A DNA stretch of 64,000 nucleotides from Trissonchulus latispiculum (lineage: Eukaryota; Nematoda; Enoplea; Enoplida; Ironidae). Of the stretch, positions 1 through 11,621 are shown piece after piece. How positions within the stretch are numbered: the stretch's first letter is position 1; each line of letters opens with the position of its first letter. The DNA lies in NCBI GenBank assembly GCA_030248195.1, contig JASAND010015681.1:28531-92530 (forward strand), written 5' to 3'. A program made the translations under genes and the position numbers. The notes under the pieces are model-generated. The model was not told where the DNA came from, did not search any database, and saw nothing but the letters and a program-made list of their open reading frames with translations.

Positions 1-719
1 CTAGAGGTACACACACAGTACTTCACACTTGCATGGTGAATGCTCCACAATCTTTGGGAAAAAATTGGTCGTGTTTTTGCAAAAACTACATTTTTTTATG
101 ATAGCATCCTACAGGATAGCAGTTGGAAGACGATCATGCGTCGAATAATTTGTCCCTATGAGACCCTTCAGATCGACGCCCTTAGTTTGATTTTAAGGCT
201 TGCACAGTTCAAGAAATGTTGGAGTATTTGATTTCTGCAAAAATGACAAGTTTTCGACGCCAAAATAAGAAAATCGGCTATATCTCACGGTAGAGAAAAG
301 CTAAAAACTTGCTTTAAAAAGCAAAAATGTGAACCTCAATGAGATCTTTTGAATGAATATTGTCATAGCTGTATAGTTCTGCCAAACTTTCAGAAATTGG
401 GAAAAACCGTCCTGACCGGAAATCTCAAATTTTTGAATCGGGATTGCTCGAACGCGAAAAGAACTGATTTCGGAAAGTTTCGTCAAATTTCATCTTGATT
501 TACGCCTCCAATGTTCCCAAAAGGAATCACCACCTTATGCGAACACAAGTCCGCTTTCACAGTGCTCTCTCCGCCTGAAAGGATTTTAGAAATGAGTACT
601 GCAAATTCAGAACAATGTAGGATAAAGGGTAACGAAATTGACGGATTTAAAAATAGCATTGCAATGCTCGAATTCATGGCATATTTGCAAGAGTTCATGA
701 CTTTATTTCTGAGAATATG
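1..719. other. No gene recognised (5' edge)
   Basis: AT-rich sequence with only short overlapping open frames (under 72 codons) on both strands. None has a recognisable motif, signal peptide or splice context. I see no repeat structure in it. Confidence 0.5.
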
Positions 720-1447
720 AGTAAGCTACTGGAGGGCTTCTCTTCTTGGAATTGCGTAAGAAGGGCGCTCCGACCACAAGTACTATAGAGGTCTGCACGG
801 ACCGAATTTTGCGGCCGCGCCCGGTCCGGCTCGGCCCTTGAAAAATTTTTCTCGGCCCGCCCGGCCCGGCTAATCCAAATTTTCGGACCAGCCAGGCCTG
901 CGAATATTTTTTCAATTTTTTTTCGAAAATTTAAAATTACATAAACATGTTTTGAAAGCAGTATTTGTTCAAAATAGTATCATTGCTTTCAGTTTTTCAA
1001 AGAAAGTGTGTTTTTCTAAAATTTTTTCTAAAAATTTTCGAGTTTTACGAAGTGCCGAAACGAATGCCTTTACAATGGTGTCATGTAATTCTGGTTAGTT
1101 GGTGTCGTTCTACGATAAAAGTAAATAAATATTTGATGCTGATTTGACTTCTATTGCCGATATGAAAGGCTCGAATGCTATGCAATCAAAGATTTTTGAA
1201 AATTGCTAAAAAGCCACAGTGGCATGCATCTCTTTTAGCGATCCCCGCCCAAATGGGGATCCTTTTCGGAAAAAGCTTAAACTGTCGTGATCATTAGCCA
1301 GACTACCAAGCGATGAGGGGGGCGTTTGCAATCTGACTGGCTATTGGCGACCCATTCTCAAATGAGGACCAGGGAACATTACTGTATATATTGTGGTCGG
1401 AGCACCGTTACGCATTGCTCTGAAGAAGAACCTCTGCTGGCTTCTTC
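720..1447. repeat. Degenerate inverted-repeat element
   Basis: The sequence around 722-785 (containing gctccgaccacaag) returns as an imperfect reverse complement at about 1385-1447 (containing ttgtggtcggagc). This gives diverged arms of about 60 bp. The interior holds a GC-rich CGGCCC-type tract (790-905) in otherwise AT-rich DNA and a (TTC)n run at 1440-1458. I could not find a convincing target-site duplication, so this may be a decayed MITE. Confidence 0.4.
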
Positions 1448-1639
1448 TTCTTCTTCTTTAATACACTCTTGACATTATATGTTTACGAAATCGTGCTCCA
1501 GTTGTGTCTGTGTGGTAGTAGTGTCGTTTCGGAAAGAAATCGACAGAACATCAAACAGAGCGGGTTTGGACTCGCGTCGTGTCTTGCCTGGCCCAAGTCG
1601 ACCTGATAGCACAGGCCTTGTGACTCAACTAGAAAGACT

Positions 1640-1910
1640 CCATTCAAAGTAGTGATGTTTCACTCATCAAATTGAAGCTGGAACTGAAAGTATGTTGAAA
1701 GGACCCCTGAATAAAACTCAGACTGAAACTAGTTTCGGTCATTTCTTATGGTGCTTTATGCTATGCCAATTCAGAAGGCCGGAAACCGTTCTTTTCAAAG
1801 TGAACTGAAAATGAAACTGAAACTCAGGCTGAAACTAAAACTGAAATTATTTTGGTTCGCCGACTGAAACTGAAACTGTAACTGGAAATCGTCTACTGAA
1901 ACAACACTGG
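1640..1910. repeat. Degenerate (CTGAAA)n hexamer repeat
   Basis: Repeated ctgaaa/actgaa hexamers with drift and insertions. The same degenerate hexamer recurs at 33640-34110, so it is a dispersed simple-repeat type in this genome. The flanks 1448-1639 and 1911-2213 hold no gene I can support. Confidence 0.6.
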
Positions 1911-2213
1911 TTCAGCGCCAAAAGCCCGCTGCCAGGCTCGGATTTCAAAGAAGCGAGTCTGCTTCATTTGTACAATTCCTGACGGATAGTCCGGGCACGC
2001 TGATGTATTCAAGAGCCTCAAGAGCAATCGGTACAAACAAACCGCCGTTGGCTTTTGCGCGGGTTGCTGGACTCAAAGATACATTGAGGTACACTGACCG
2101 CCGAGACCAGTTGCGGGTGGAATGCCAGCCCACTCAGAGTCAAACCGAACCAATTAGAAATATTTGGAAATATTTAGAAAAATTTTATAAATTCAGAAGT
2201 ATACTTTTCTCAC

Positions 2214-2638
2214 CCTGGCCGGCAGATCTTCGCCCTCCGGGCTGGATCGTCGTTTTCGGGAGGGGCCCGGGCTGGCTGAGACCACGGACCGCCTCCCTTC
2301 AGACGAGGTGGAGGGCAGAGAGCGCTGGCTGGGCTGGGAGGAGGTGGACGGCCCCCGTCTGGAGGGTCCCGGGCTGGCTGAGACCCAGGAGGACTCCATC
2401 CGGGAGGAGGCGGAGGAGGAGGGCCAGGTGGAGGCGGCGGAGGGGAGCGACCACTCACTCGTCTCCGCGCTCCCCTCCTGACTGGACCGGCGGGCTGGAG
2501 TGGGGCTGGGAGGAGGAGGCCGTTCTCCGGAGGGGCCCGGCGGGGTGGCTGAGGTCCCGGCGGGCCGCCTCCGTTCCGGCGAGGGGGAGGGGCTGGACCA
2601 GTGGCTGCATCGAGGTCGGGCGTCGGAGGACTGGCTGG
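2214..2638 (-). CDS. Exon 3 (internal) of Pro/Ser-rich disordered protein gene
   Basis: Third recognisable exon of a minus-strand gene. On the minus strand the acceptor ttgttcttatttcag precedes base 2638, and the donor AGG|GTGAGA follows base 2214. Its 425 bases begin with the last two bases of a codon started in the 3943-4070 exon, then read 141 codons with no stop and end exactly on a codon boundary (E-D-L-P-A-R). The protein is rich in Pro, Ser, Arg and Gly, with repeated motifs such as S-A-S-P-G-P-S-R and P-P-P-P, and no globular domain. The next exon towards lower coordinates was not found. A competing proline-rich frame exists on the same strand, but it does not fit the phases. Low complexity makes the function unknowable from sequence. 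Confidence 0.6.
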
Positions 2639-3398
2639 CTGAAATAAGAACAAAAACGAAAATAGTAACTGGAAAACATCTGAAACCAAGATTACATAAT
2701 GATAAGAGTATGCCACAAGGCAAGCTCTCTGTTATCAGAGCAAAAACTATGCTCTGCTCGCTAACGGCCCCCTTCCGTCAAATTAGACCCTCTTCAAAAT
2801 TCTCATGCTGTGTTTGTGTTGTGTTCTGAAGCTCGAAGCAGACACAGAATTTGCTATCACACACTCGTGTTCTCGATCTTAAGCACGGAAAGATAGAACG
2901 AGTGCGACGACAGTACCCTCGTTTCGACTCTATACTTTGCGGGGATCACTAGGGTTAGAATTTGGGGGGGGGGCTGGGCCGTTAGTGAGCGGAGCATAGA
3001 TTTTGCTAGAGAGCATGCCTTTTGCCTAGTGGCATACACTTATCATTATGTACCCTTGCTGAAATAGAGAGAGGTATCAACAGCATCGAATAGTTCCTCA
3101 GAAGTAGTGTTGTACACCGGCCTTGTCGTAACCGACCGGCCCAGGTCCAAAGTCTCCAGAAAAAGGACACTACTTGATTTTATCTGTTGGCAGGCTTTGT
3201 AAGCCCGTTTACAAGCCAGTCAAGAAACCGGCCGGGCAAGAAAACTAGCCGGTTTCTGCGGCTTATCGTCTTAATTTTTATTTGTATTTTGGATAGCCGG
3301 CAAAGAGTGGCTGTAATACTTGTATACTGGCCGGCCGGCCGGTGAAGAGCAGTAAACCGCCGACCGGCCGATCAGCATCGCCAGCTGGGCCTACCGGC

Positions 3399-3784
3399 GC
3401 CGGTGTCGTATACTATTTTGTCACCTATGCTAAAATATCACCAAAGCTGACTTTTCACAGAAAGGTTCGTTTCTTTTCCAATCTCGTTATTTTTAATAGC
3501 ACTGGATAGCTCCTGCAGAAACCATTATTTTCATATAAAATAATGTGGTAATTAAGCAAATTATAGCTGCTAATTATCACTTGAAATTAACATAACTTTA
3601 AGTGATAATTAGCAGCTATAATTAGCTTAATTACCACATTATTTTATATGAAAATAATGGTTTCTGCAGGAGCTATCCAGTGCTATTAAAAATAACGAGA
3701 TTGGAAAAGAAACGAACCTTTTCTGTGAAAAGTTAACTTTGGTGGCAGTTTAGCATAGGTGACAAAATAGTATACGACACCGGC
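3399..3784. repeat. 386-bp near-perfect palindrome (foldback MITE) in an intron
   Basis: The arms run from gccggtgtcgtatac (3399) to gtatacgacaccggc (3784). They are about 185 bp each with only a handful of mismatches, around a very short central loop near 3590. The element sits in a GCCGG-rich tract (3110-3400 and 3781-3815) within the intron between two exons of the minus-strand gene. It encodes nothing. The near identity of the arms suggests a recent origin or arm-to-arm gene conversion. Confidence 0.85.
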
Positions 3785-3942
3785 TGCCCCACGAAAAATT
3801 GGGCCGGTGAACAACATTACTCAGATGCTTACTGCACAATCTGTGAGCTATATCTGACTGTCAAACAAAAATTTCATATCAAGGCTTGTTGTTAAGTTAA
3901 TTCTACGTTTTAATCAATAATTAGTTAGTGGTTCTTTCTTAC

Positions 3943-4070
3943 CGTCCTCGACTTCCATCGGCTCCACCGGAGAGAGGGCGGCTGGCTGTGGCTGCGGGGA
4001 AGGCGGCTGTTGTTGTTGTGGCTGGCGGCGTGGGCGGCGGCGGGGTGGGATGGGCGGCTTCCCGGTGACC
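3943..4070 (-). CDS. Exon 2 of Pro/Ser-rich disordered protein gene
   Basis: A 128-base exon on the minus strand, with acceptor ttctaattgcag immediately before base 4070 and donor GACG|GTAAGAA after base 3943. Taking one base to complete the codon from the 5193-5838 exon, it reads 42 codons without a stop: V-T-G-K-P-P, an Arg/Pro cluster, a Q-P-Q-Q-Q-Q run, then an acidic M-E-V-E-D end. It leaves one base for the next exon, and that phase fits exactly. It is GC-rich compared with the AT-rich introns on both sides, which itself argues for a real exon. Confidence 0.65.
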
Positions 4071-4346
4071 CTGCAATTAGAATTACATAGTATAATTTAC
4101 AAATTAAGAATTGTGTAATATATTATGCACCAGAATATTATAGCAATAATACGGAGATAGTCTCAATTAAAACAACAACTAACAATTATGTCTACTGCAC
4201 AAGCAAAAATTAAACGGACTTAGTTTAATCAAAAGTACATAAATAATAAGGACGTGACGTCTGTTAGTGTTTGTTGTTAATTTGGTGACACGATAGCTAC
4301 ATATGCACACTAGCTGCCGACCCCGCCCTATAAATTCGGACCTGGT

Positions 4347-4527
4347 GACCCTTCTTCCCCACAAATCAGTACCTTGTCGAAACGGGGTGCGCTCACTCGG
4401 CTGCAGATTTTCGCGTTGGCGTTCGAAGTGGAGAAACCACTGACAGAACATTGTGCGCTTCGACACGTAATCGAGCGTACTCCCGTTTCGATCAGGTACT
4501 GATTTGTGGGAGTCACTGAAGGAGGTC
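4347..4527. repeat. Inverted repeat with ~45-bp arms in intron
   Basis: The block gacccttcttccccacaa (4347 onward) and the reverse-complement block ending at 4527 (ttgtgggagtcactgaagg) form arms sharing ccacaaatcagtacc and cgaaacgg. It is probably a small foldback element inside the 4071-5192 intron. The same intron also holds a duplicated ~60-bp unit at 4716-4816 built around ttcctgtagaaaatactaa. Confidence 0.6.
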
Positions 4528-5192
4528 AGCCGTTGTGGCGCAGATCCCCAGTCTAATAACAACGAGCGTGCACTCTTAAAAAGACTCCAGTAGAAGTTAC
4601 AGGAATTCTTGTAGTTTCCCACAAAACTGTTCCAGTGCGGTCAGTCACTAGCGGAGCTTTCTGCATTTTCCACAAAAGTAATTTTAGTATTTTTGCCGGC
4701 CTCTCGAATGGTAAAAATTACAGGAATTTCCTGTAGAAAATACTAAGGAAACCTGTAGTTTTGATTACGGGAGTTTCCTGTAGAAAATACTAAAGAAACC
4801 TGTAGTTTTGTGCGACCTTTTTGACAATCCTAAATCAGACACCAAAGCTTAGCTTTTACAAGATAAAACCTGTAATTATACTGGAGTGACCTGTTAATAG
4901 AAAAGGGGGCACGTGCGGGGGCCGCTTTCAAAATATTTTCGGCAGGAGCGGCCGTTACAAAATAATCACCCACGGGGTGTTACAAGACTGTAAATGTTCA
5001 AAAATTATGACCTTTGTCGCCCTTATATACCCAGTTTGCGTTATCAGCGTATCGAGTACTTTCCTGTAGAGTAAACCTGTAAACCCGTGAACACTACAGG
5101 TTTCATTTGTATTGAATACTAGTCTAACTTGTAATCCATTCTACCAAAGTACATCCGGTAAATACTACCAAGAATGACCTGATTCTGCTTAC

Positions 5193-5838
5193 CGAGAGGG
5201 GGAGAAGGTTGGCGGCGTGACCACGAAGGTCGCATTGCCGCCAACCTCAAAGGTCTCGTTGAGGGCCCGGGCTGGAGGGCTGACTGACCCGGAGACCTCC
5301 GTCGGGCCGGAGAAGGAGGGGCTGGAAAAGGAGGGGCCACCGGAGAAGGAGGAGGAGGTTTGGGCGGGTGGCTGGCTGGATGGCCCGGGCTGGGGACTGG
5401 GCGGCGTGGCTGGCTGGTGGGCGGTGGAGGGGCCTGGCTGAGAAGGGGGCGTGGATGGCTGGCGGGCGGCGGAGGTGGCTGCAGGCTGAGGGAGATTCAG
5501 GGAGGGGGCTGGCGGGGGACTCCCCGAATACTCCGTCGGGTCGGAGAAGGACGGACTGGAACAGGAAGCGGAGGAGGAAGAGGAGGAGGATGATGATGAT
5601 GATGAGGAGGAGGAGGAGGAAGAAGAAGAAGTGGCTGGCTTCTTCTGCTTCTTTTTCCGCTTTTTGGTGGAGGAGGATGGCTGGCTGGGGACGGCTGGCT
5701 GGTTGGAGGGAGAGGATGGCTGATTGGCTGAGGAAGATGGCTGATTGGAGGGGGCGGCTGACTGGCTGGAGGGGGAAGCTGGTTGATTGGCTGGGGGGCT
5801 GGCGTGGGGGCTGGACCGTCGGGGGGACTTTCGGCCCC
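5193..5838 (-). CDS. Exon 1 of the visible part of Pro/Ser-rich disordered protein gene
   Basis: A 646-base exon on the minus strand. Acceptor tttattgttttag precedes base 5838 and donor CTCG|GTAAGC follows base 5193. The first two bases finish a codon from an unseen upstream exon. The frame reads about 214 codons and ends with two bases of a codon completed by the 3943-4070 exon. The product has repeated N-Q-P-A/S and Q-P-S-S motifs, a basic K-K-R-K-K-K-Q-K-K stretch that could be a nuclear localisation signal, about 20 consecutive Ser residues, and two related D/G-P-T-E-x-S-G-S segments. With the other two exons this gives about 397 residues of intrinsically disordered protein. The start and the true 5' exon are not identified. 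Plus-strand open frames across this region are shadows of biased composition. Confidence 0.65.
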
Positions 5839-6862
5839 CTAAAACAATAAATAAAACAACTATTAATTTGTAACAATAAGCATAAAAAGTATATAACATT
5901 CGTGATACATAAAACACAAACGACAAATCGCATGATTGGCCTGTAAAACCAGTAGAACCTTAAAAAACGCTTGCATTGAAATGCAGTTGTACTGTAATAT
6001 TAACTTTGGATTATATACATAATTTAGATTTCAGGTTTATATTTTCAGGACTAGACCCGGAAACAATGTTGTATAATTCCCCGGAAATTCGATAACCTTC
6101 TGACGTAGATGTATAAAATATTAAGGTGATAAAATATTAAACCGATCTTTTGTCTATTCCTAATCGAAAGCTGGGAAGCTAATTAATTAATTAAGAGAAT
6201 TTTAATTAGAATCTAATTAATTAATTAGAACCGCAAAAATTAATGAAATTTAGGTATATGTGTAAGTTTTTCGGCTCTGAGTTACAGAAGCAAATCGAGG
6301 CCACAGGTTGTCACTGCCGGTATATTATAAGTCCGCTATGCTTACGGAAATGAATCCGAGGAGCGGAAAACGCAGACAACTCCAACAAACGGAAAAGTGT
6401 GATCAAGAAGGGACCATATCACTATCTATCCCTGGTCCACGCCGGCTCTCAACATAACATGTTCCTATTGTGCTCCTATCAGGACAATCGAATTCCGGAG
6501 CTTCAAGAGGTATTAGAAGAACCATAATTTTTAAGTCAAAGCTCTTTTTGCATAATTAATAAGTTCTAACTGAAATACTGGTTGTATCAACGCTATTTGA
6601 CTTTCAACGAATGCAAAAAATTCCAGCATATTCATATCGAACTTGATCATTAATGGGGGAGTTGTCTGTCATTGGCGCTGAACCAGGTCAATGCGTGTCA
6701 GCGTCTGTCAGATGGAGTCAAATATAAGTTAAGATGTTAAGATTGGGACAAAGTCGTCAACTTTAAGATTATAATTAAGATTAAAATTAAGAATTTCGAT
6801 TACTTCTTCATAGAAATTCACAATTCAGTAAACAAATAAGGTTTTGTTAGAAGCTAACTCAA
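5839..6862. other. No gene recognised
   Basis: AT-rich sequence with an (AATT)n-like patch around 6180-6230. The missing 5' exon of the minus-strand gene may lie here or further right, but no splice-donor-bearing open segment was convincing. Confidence 0.4.
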
Positions 6863-7801
6863 GGTGCTGGTTCGGGGTAGTGTATTTTTGGACTTTAAAA
6901 GCGCAATTGTCGTTGAAATTCATTGAAATAGGTATGCTGCAATTTCATCACTTTGCCTAGAAAACATTTTAGAAAAGTCGAGGCATGAAAATTTGAATTT
7001 TGGAGAAATTAGCTTCAGTCCGCCATAACTTGCACTGTGACCACCAGACACGGACAAACTTATAGTCATTCGAATCCTTTCATTAAGACCTACAACTGGG
7101 CTCCTGAGGATTTAAGAGATAACAACAAAAATTTATTTTTGAGGTCCAAAACTGACATTTTCGAAAAATTAAATATGGCAATATTTCGACAGCTTCAACA
7201 GCGCCCATCGGTCAAGTATTGCCCATATTTGAGCCCTAATGGACATGTTATGCCCAATAGAGAGCTTTCTGGGCATCTCAGCCTACGCACAGCAACGAAA
7301 ATGTGAAATTTTTAAAATCGTAACCAGATTGTTTTGAACACGGATTTCTCTCAAGTCATGCAAGCACACGCATATTTGAGACAATTGCCGAGGGCTATTT
7401 TTCATGGTTTCGCGTTTTGTCTTTGTGGTCGAGAAAAATAGGCGTCCAAACTTGAAAATTTTGACGAAAATCGGACAAAATTTATATTTTTCTCAATATC
7501 TTGAGTTTACTTAATCATTAAACGATTTCAGAAAAAATAGCCCTCGGGAAGACATTTCTTTTGAAGCCTGAACAGGTCGCTTTTCTTTAATTTCCTAAAA
7601 TTCGAAAAATCCATATTAAAACATTGTTTTCATGCTACCGCATGATAGGGTTCAAGAGTTGAAACGAGACAGGTATACTCAACATAGTTGTAACAAGCAT
7701 ATTCTAAGCTCTTTAAAATGATATAAAAATTATCGTTGAACTCTAAGAATTGAGCAAATTACAGTCTTTCAAACTTTGCTGCAAATACCCGAACCAGCAC
7801 C
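6863..7801. mobile_element. Non-autonomous TTAA-site DNA transposon, 939 bp
   Basis: The termini GGTGCTGGTTCGGG and CCCGAACCAGCACC are perfect inverted repeats. The right flank is TTAA (7802-7805) and the left flank TCAA (6859-6862), which is TTAA with one change. A second member with the same GGTGCTGG start and intact TTAA on both sides lies at 44757-45773. TTAA duplications are typical of piggyBac and Kolobok elements. The interior has no transposase, and the open frame at 7037-7306 has no recognisable motif. A diverged relative of the interior (7220-7780) occurs at 37420-37990. Confidence 0.75.
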
Positions 7802-8504
7802 TTAAAAGTTGACAACTTTAAAAATAGCACACTTTTAAAAGCAAGTAATCTTTCAACACCTTACCATTTGATTCCATTTGAAAAATCAAGAATGAAAAAT
7901 TAAATTTAAAATAAACACAAGTTGATAGCTTTAAAATAGATAGTAGAATAAAATTACTGTAAATTTAAAATTTTCCGCACAAAACGGTATGCAAATTAGT
8001 TTGTGAATGATTCGATTTTGATTTGTATGGCTTCCAGTGCTGTCGTTCAATTCCCTATGCAGTCTTAAAACTTTAGTCTCAATTCAAGCTTTTGGATTAT
8101 ATTTCATTTTTACTCTGTCTGGACCTGATCACGAATCAAAGTTTCAAAGTTGCTCTAAAATTCGAAGTCTGCAGGACGTTGGTGCGCATTGATGTTTTTG
8201 ATCGAAAGCTGGAAGATTTGAAAACTGCAAAATTTATGATATTTACAAGCCACTCGGATATCGCCAATAATCCTGGCTCGAAGACTGGCCGACTAGTTCA
8301 GACAAATCCGTGCCAGACAAGACTTATTTAGTAGGTAGTAAAATGTAGTGTTGACTTCGGTTACATTAGCCTGTTAATTGGACAAAGAGATGAGGACGCG
8401 CCGAACTTTTCGACAAAATGCGATCGGCTAGGCTCGACTCGCCAAGCTTGACATTTAAAAGTCGTCCGACTGCACCGAATTTCGGTTATTTCCACATTGC
8501 CTTA

Positions 8505-8661
8505 GCGCCTTTTCAAGGGAGTGCAGAGTAGAGTTAAAATTAACTCGATTTTTTTCATGAAAGAGTTAAAAGAGGAAAACTCAAACTTGAATGGGCATCA
8601 AACCGAGTTAAAACAGCTAATTTTAACGTTACTCTAGTCTACCCTTTCTTGAAAAGGCACC
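8505..8661. repeat. Small hairpin MITE A
   Basis: Ends gccttttcaaggg and ccctttcttgaaaaggc are inverted. The interior carries gagttaaaattaactc-type sequence, as in the neighbouring hairpin at 8778-8915, so the two are related copies of one family. Confidence 0.6.
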
Positions 8662-8777
8662 AAATCAAATCACCAAGATTAGCGACACACTGCGAGGCGA
8701 GGCGCCAGCCCCAGCGATTGCAATTGTCCAAATTCAGTGATACTGGTATTAGGTAAAGGCATTGCTCTACTAAACTA

Positions 8778-8915
8778 GGGGCCCTTTCAAGAAAGGGTAG
8801 CGTAGAGCTAAAATTAACTCGATCCTTTATATACATGAAAGAGTTAAAAGAGTTAATTTAACTCTACTCAACGCAACTCTACTCTACTCTACGCTACCCT
8901 TTCTTGAAAAGGCCC
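8778..8915. repeat. Small hairpin MITE B
   Basis: The sequence is almost wholly self-complementary: gggccctttcaagaaaggg at the left and ccctttcttgaaaaggccc at the right, with gtagcgtagag/ctctacgctac inside. It is flanked by TA on both sides, a possible 2-bp target duplication. Confidence 0.7.
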
Positions 8916-9537
8916 TAGGACATCATTCCGCCGTGCGCCCATTCAGGCCTGTTCAGCCTCCAAAATTTATTCTTAACATGCTATAAAATATGGAAAGGAA
9001 CTAGATTAGAATATCGAAATAGAATATCTCCGGGAATCACGAGGCAACCTTTTTGGTTTTTTACGCAGAATAAGACAAATGTATATATTAATCTTACCAA
9101 CTACAAAATTCTTGAAAATTCAACACTGAAATTTAGAATTTTGTACAAAATTTTTTTAATTGTAAAAAGTCTTTGGAGCCTCGCAATTGCTTTCTGACGA
9201 TCTTATCTAAGTGGAAGACCTTTATACATATTTATATTCAATGATAATTTTAATTTAACCTTCAATATCATAGTATTTCTCGAATGCGACAAATTATACA
9301 ACATTTTGCTGTCTGATAACATCAAATTAGTACGAAAACTTGGAAACATTGGAATTTACGGGTAAAAGTTCTTGTAAAACCAAAGTTATGAGTACAGATG
9401 AAATGAAATAAGTTACAAGTCCTTCTTACTAAAAATATACACCACACACATTGACTTCGATTCGAAGCCATCTTAACATTTAGAATAAATAGGTTCGGAA
9501 TGGAAGGTATGAAGAAAGCTAACGAATTTAGTAAATT

Positions 9538-10495
9538 CAAGAGTTTATAATACCAAGAGTAAGACACTCAGCTCTTCCTAATAGAATAAGCTTGCGAGAT
9601 GCTCGAAACATTACGGCCGAAATCTCGGGGGGCTTCTCAGCGTGTAGACATACAACGCTGACAATTTTTAAAAACGGACGTTTCCGACAAATAAAATACT
9701 ATAACTTGAGCTGGGAAAGTCGTATAGCAATAATTTTTACATAATTATGTTGCGTAGAATGAGATATTTTTAACGATATATATATAAATTATATAGTTCG
9801 GTTCAGGCAATCTCGTACAAAACCGGTAATCAAACATCCTTTCCACGAAAATTCTAGGAATTTCACCATTTCTTCAAAATGCCTTACGTTGTTGCCGGAT
9901 TTGTAAGAGATTTCCTCAACCTAACTACATAATTTTTATACCGTTAAAAAGATCTCGACATATAACGCTGACAATTTTTAAAAACGGACGTTTCCGACAA
10001 ATTAAATACTATAACTTGAGCTAGGAAAATCGTACAGCAATAATTTTTATATCACTATGTTGCATAGAACGAGATCTGTTTAACGGTATAAAAATTATGT
10101 AGTTAGGTTGAGGAAATCTCTTACAAATCCGGCAACAACGTAAGGCATTTTGAAGAAATGGTGAAATTCCTTGAATTTTCGTGGAAAGGATGTTTGATTA
10201 CCGGTTTTGTACGAGATTGCCTGAACCGAACTATGTATATAATTTATATATATATCGTTAAAAATATCTCATTCTACGCAACATAATTATGTAAAAATTA
10301 TTGCTATACGACTTTCCCAGCTCAAGTTATAGTATTTTATTTGTCTAAAACGCCCGTTTCTGAAAAATGTCAGCGTTGTATGTTTACACGCTGAGAAGCC
10401 CCCCCCGAGATTTCGGCCTTAATGTTTCAAGCATCTTGTTAGCTTATTCTGTTGTGAAGAGCTGAGTGTCTTACTCTTCGTATTATAAACTCTTG
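9538..10495. mobile_element. Foldback element, CAAGAG family, 958 bp
   Basis: Long inverted arms start with caagagtttataata at 9538 and end with tattataaactcttg at 10495. The arms share ggccgaaatctcgggggg and a cagcgttgtatgt-like block. The element is flanked by the direct repeat GTAAATT (9531-9537 and 10496-10502). The same terminal sequence with a different 7-bp duplication marks the element at 37999-38616, which supports these boundaries. There is no coding capacity. The inner part of its arms is the source of the 38-bp minisatellite at 46291-47316. Confidence 0.8.
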
Positions 10496-11621
10496 GTAAA
10501 TTAGAGTGTAAAATTGGAAACAGAATACAGTCTTCACTGAGATTGTTGACAATTTGAAGTTGGGTCGAATCACAATTGTTCATTGGGGTCGACTCGGCTC
10601 GGCTCGGTTCGAGAGTCAAGATGGAGCCGCGAGCCAAAATGCTCATCTCAAATTGGCCTCGCCTTCAGTTAGTCTGCCCTGCCCTTTTTAACTGGTCAGT
10701 GGTACAGCTAATTCTCCCGCTGCTGATTGGCTTAGCTTTCATAGCTCTATCACTTCGATGATAAGTCGGAGAAAAAGCATAGTTGCGTTTATCTGGCATT
10801 CTTTCTGTTGGAACTGTAAAGATTAGTCACAGCAGAAAACTATTTTTTGTCAATTTTCGATTCCCAACTTTCGGCAGTTTCATCCATTTCAGACAACCCT
10901 AGCATCGCTGAATTCGTCTTGTCAATCTTTCCGCTTCCAATTCGATTAATTAGGCTACCAGAATAAACCAGAGAGTTACATAGAATTGTTTACGATAGAG
11001 AGTGACCACAAGAAGCGCTTTATCTGTTTGAAGTGAATAAAGTACCATTACGTATAATGCCGCTATTGGTGCACGTGGAATAGGGTTCGAGCCTTCGAAT
11101 TTGAGTCAATGGTTACTCTATTCTAGCTTAATTGATAGTTTGGCCAGAGGAAATTTTCGTACAATGATCAAAAAATGAAATAGTTTCCTTCTCAACCACT
11201 TATATACAGTACCGATAATGTAAAGGCTGTTGAAAAAGGAGAAAAGCTTACCATTGGACTCCATGAAACAAAATTAGTCAATTAATTAATTAAATAATAA
11301 AAAATAAAAATAAAAATAACTTCAACTTGATAGCATTTGGAAATCATAGCTAATAAATTTGATAAAATTCTTCTTCAGGTGTTAATATGCAAATTAGTTT
11401 CTCCTTCATTCTGAAGTTTTGACGACAGGCAGCGGCTTTTGACATCAGGAATTTCATGCAACCACCAGTTTTTAAATGACTGAGTGCGAGATTTAAATTC
11501 CCGCGATTTCAACAAAAAATGATTACTACACTGTAAATGGACGATTATTTTTAGTAAAAAATATCGATACACATTAATTCTTCGTAAATTATGCCTACAG
11601 AAATTTGATATTAGAACTTAT

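Larger units (their letters stand above)
7836..11621. repeat. Tandem duplication, copy 1 (interrupted)
   Basis: This segment aligns in order with 11622-14445. Shared landmarks include tagaataaaattactg (7947 and 11723), ataaaatatcgaaaggaac-type sequence (8980 and 12010), the agtcggagaaaaagcatag block (10766 and 12744) and agaaaagcttaccattgg (11240 and 14050). Copy 1 also carries a MITE pair (8505-8915) and a 958-bp foldback (9538-10495). Without these, both copies are about 2.2 kb. No gene was recognised in it. Confidence 0.7.

Noticed and set aside
5217..5850. Plus-strand frames of up to 160 codons across 5.2-5.85 kb
   Set aside because: Antisense of a Ser/Pro-rich exon with good minus-strand splice sites.
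7037..7306. 89-codon plus-strand frame inside a TTAA element
   Set aside because: No motif, and the related repeat at 37.4 kb does not keep the frame.
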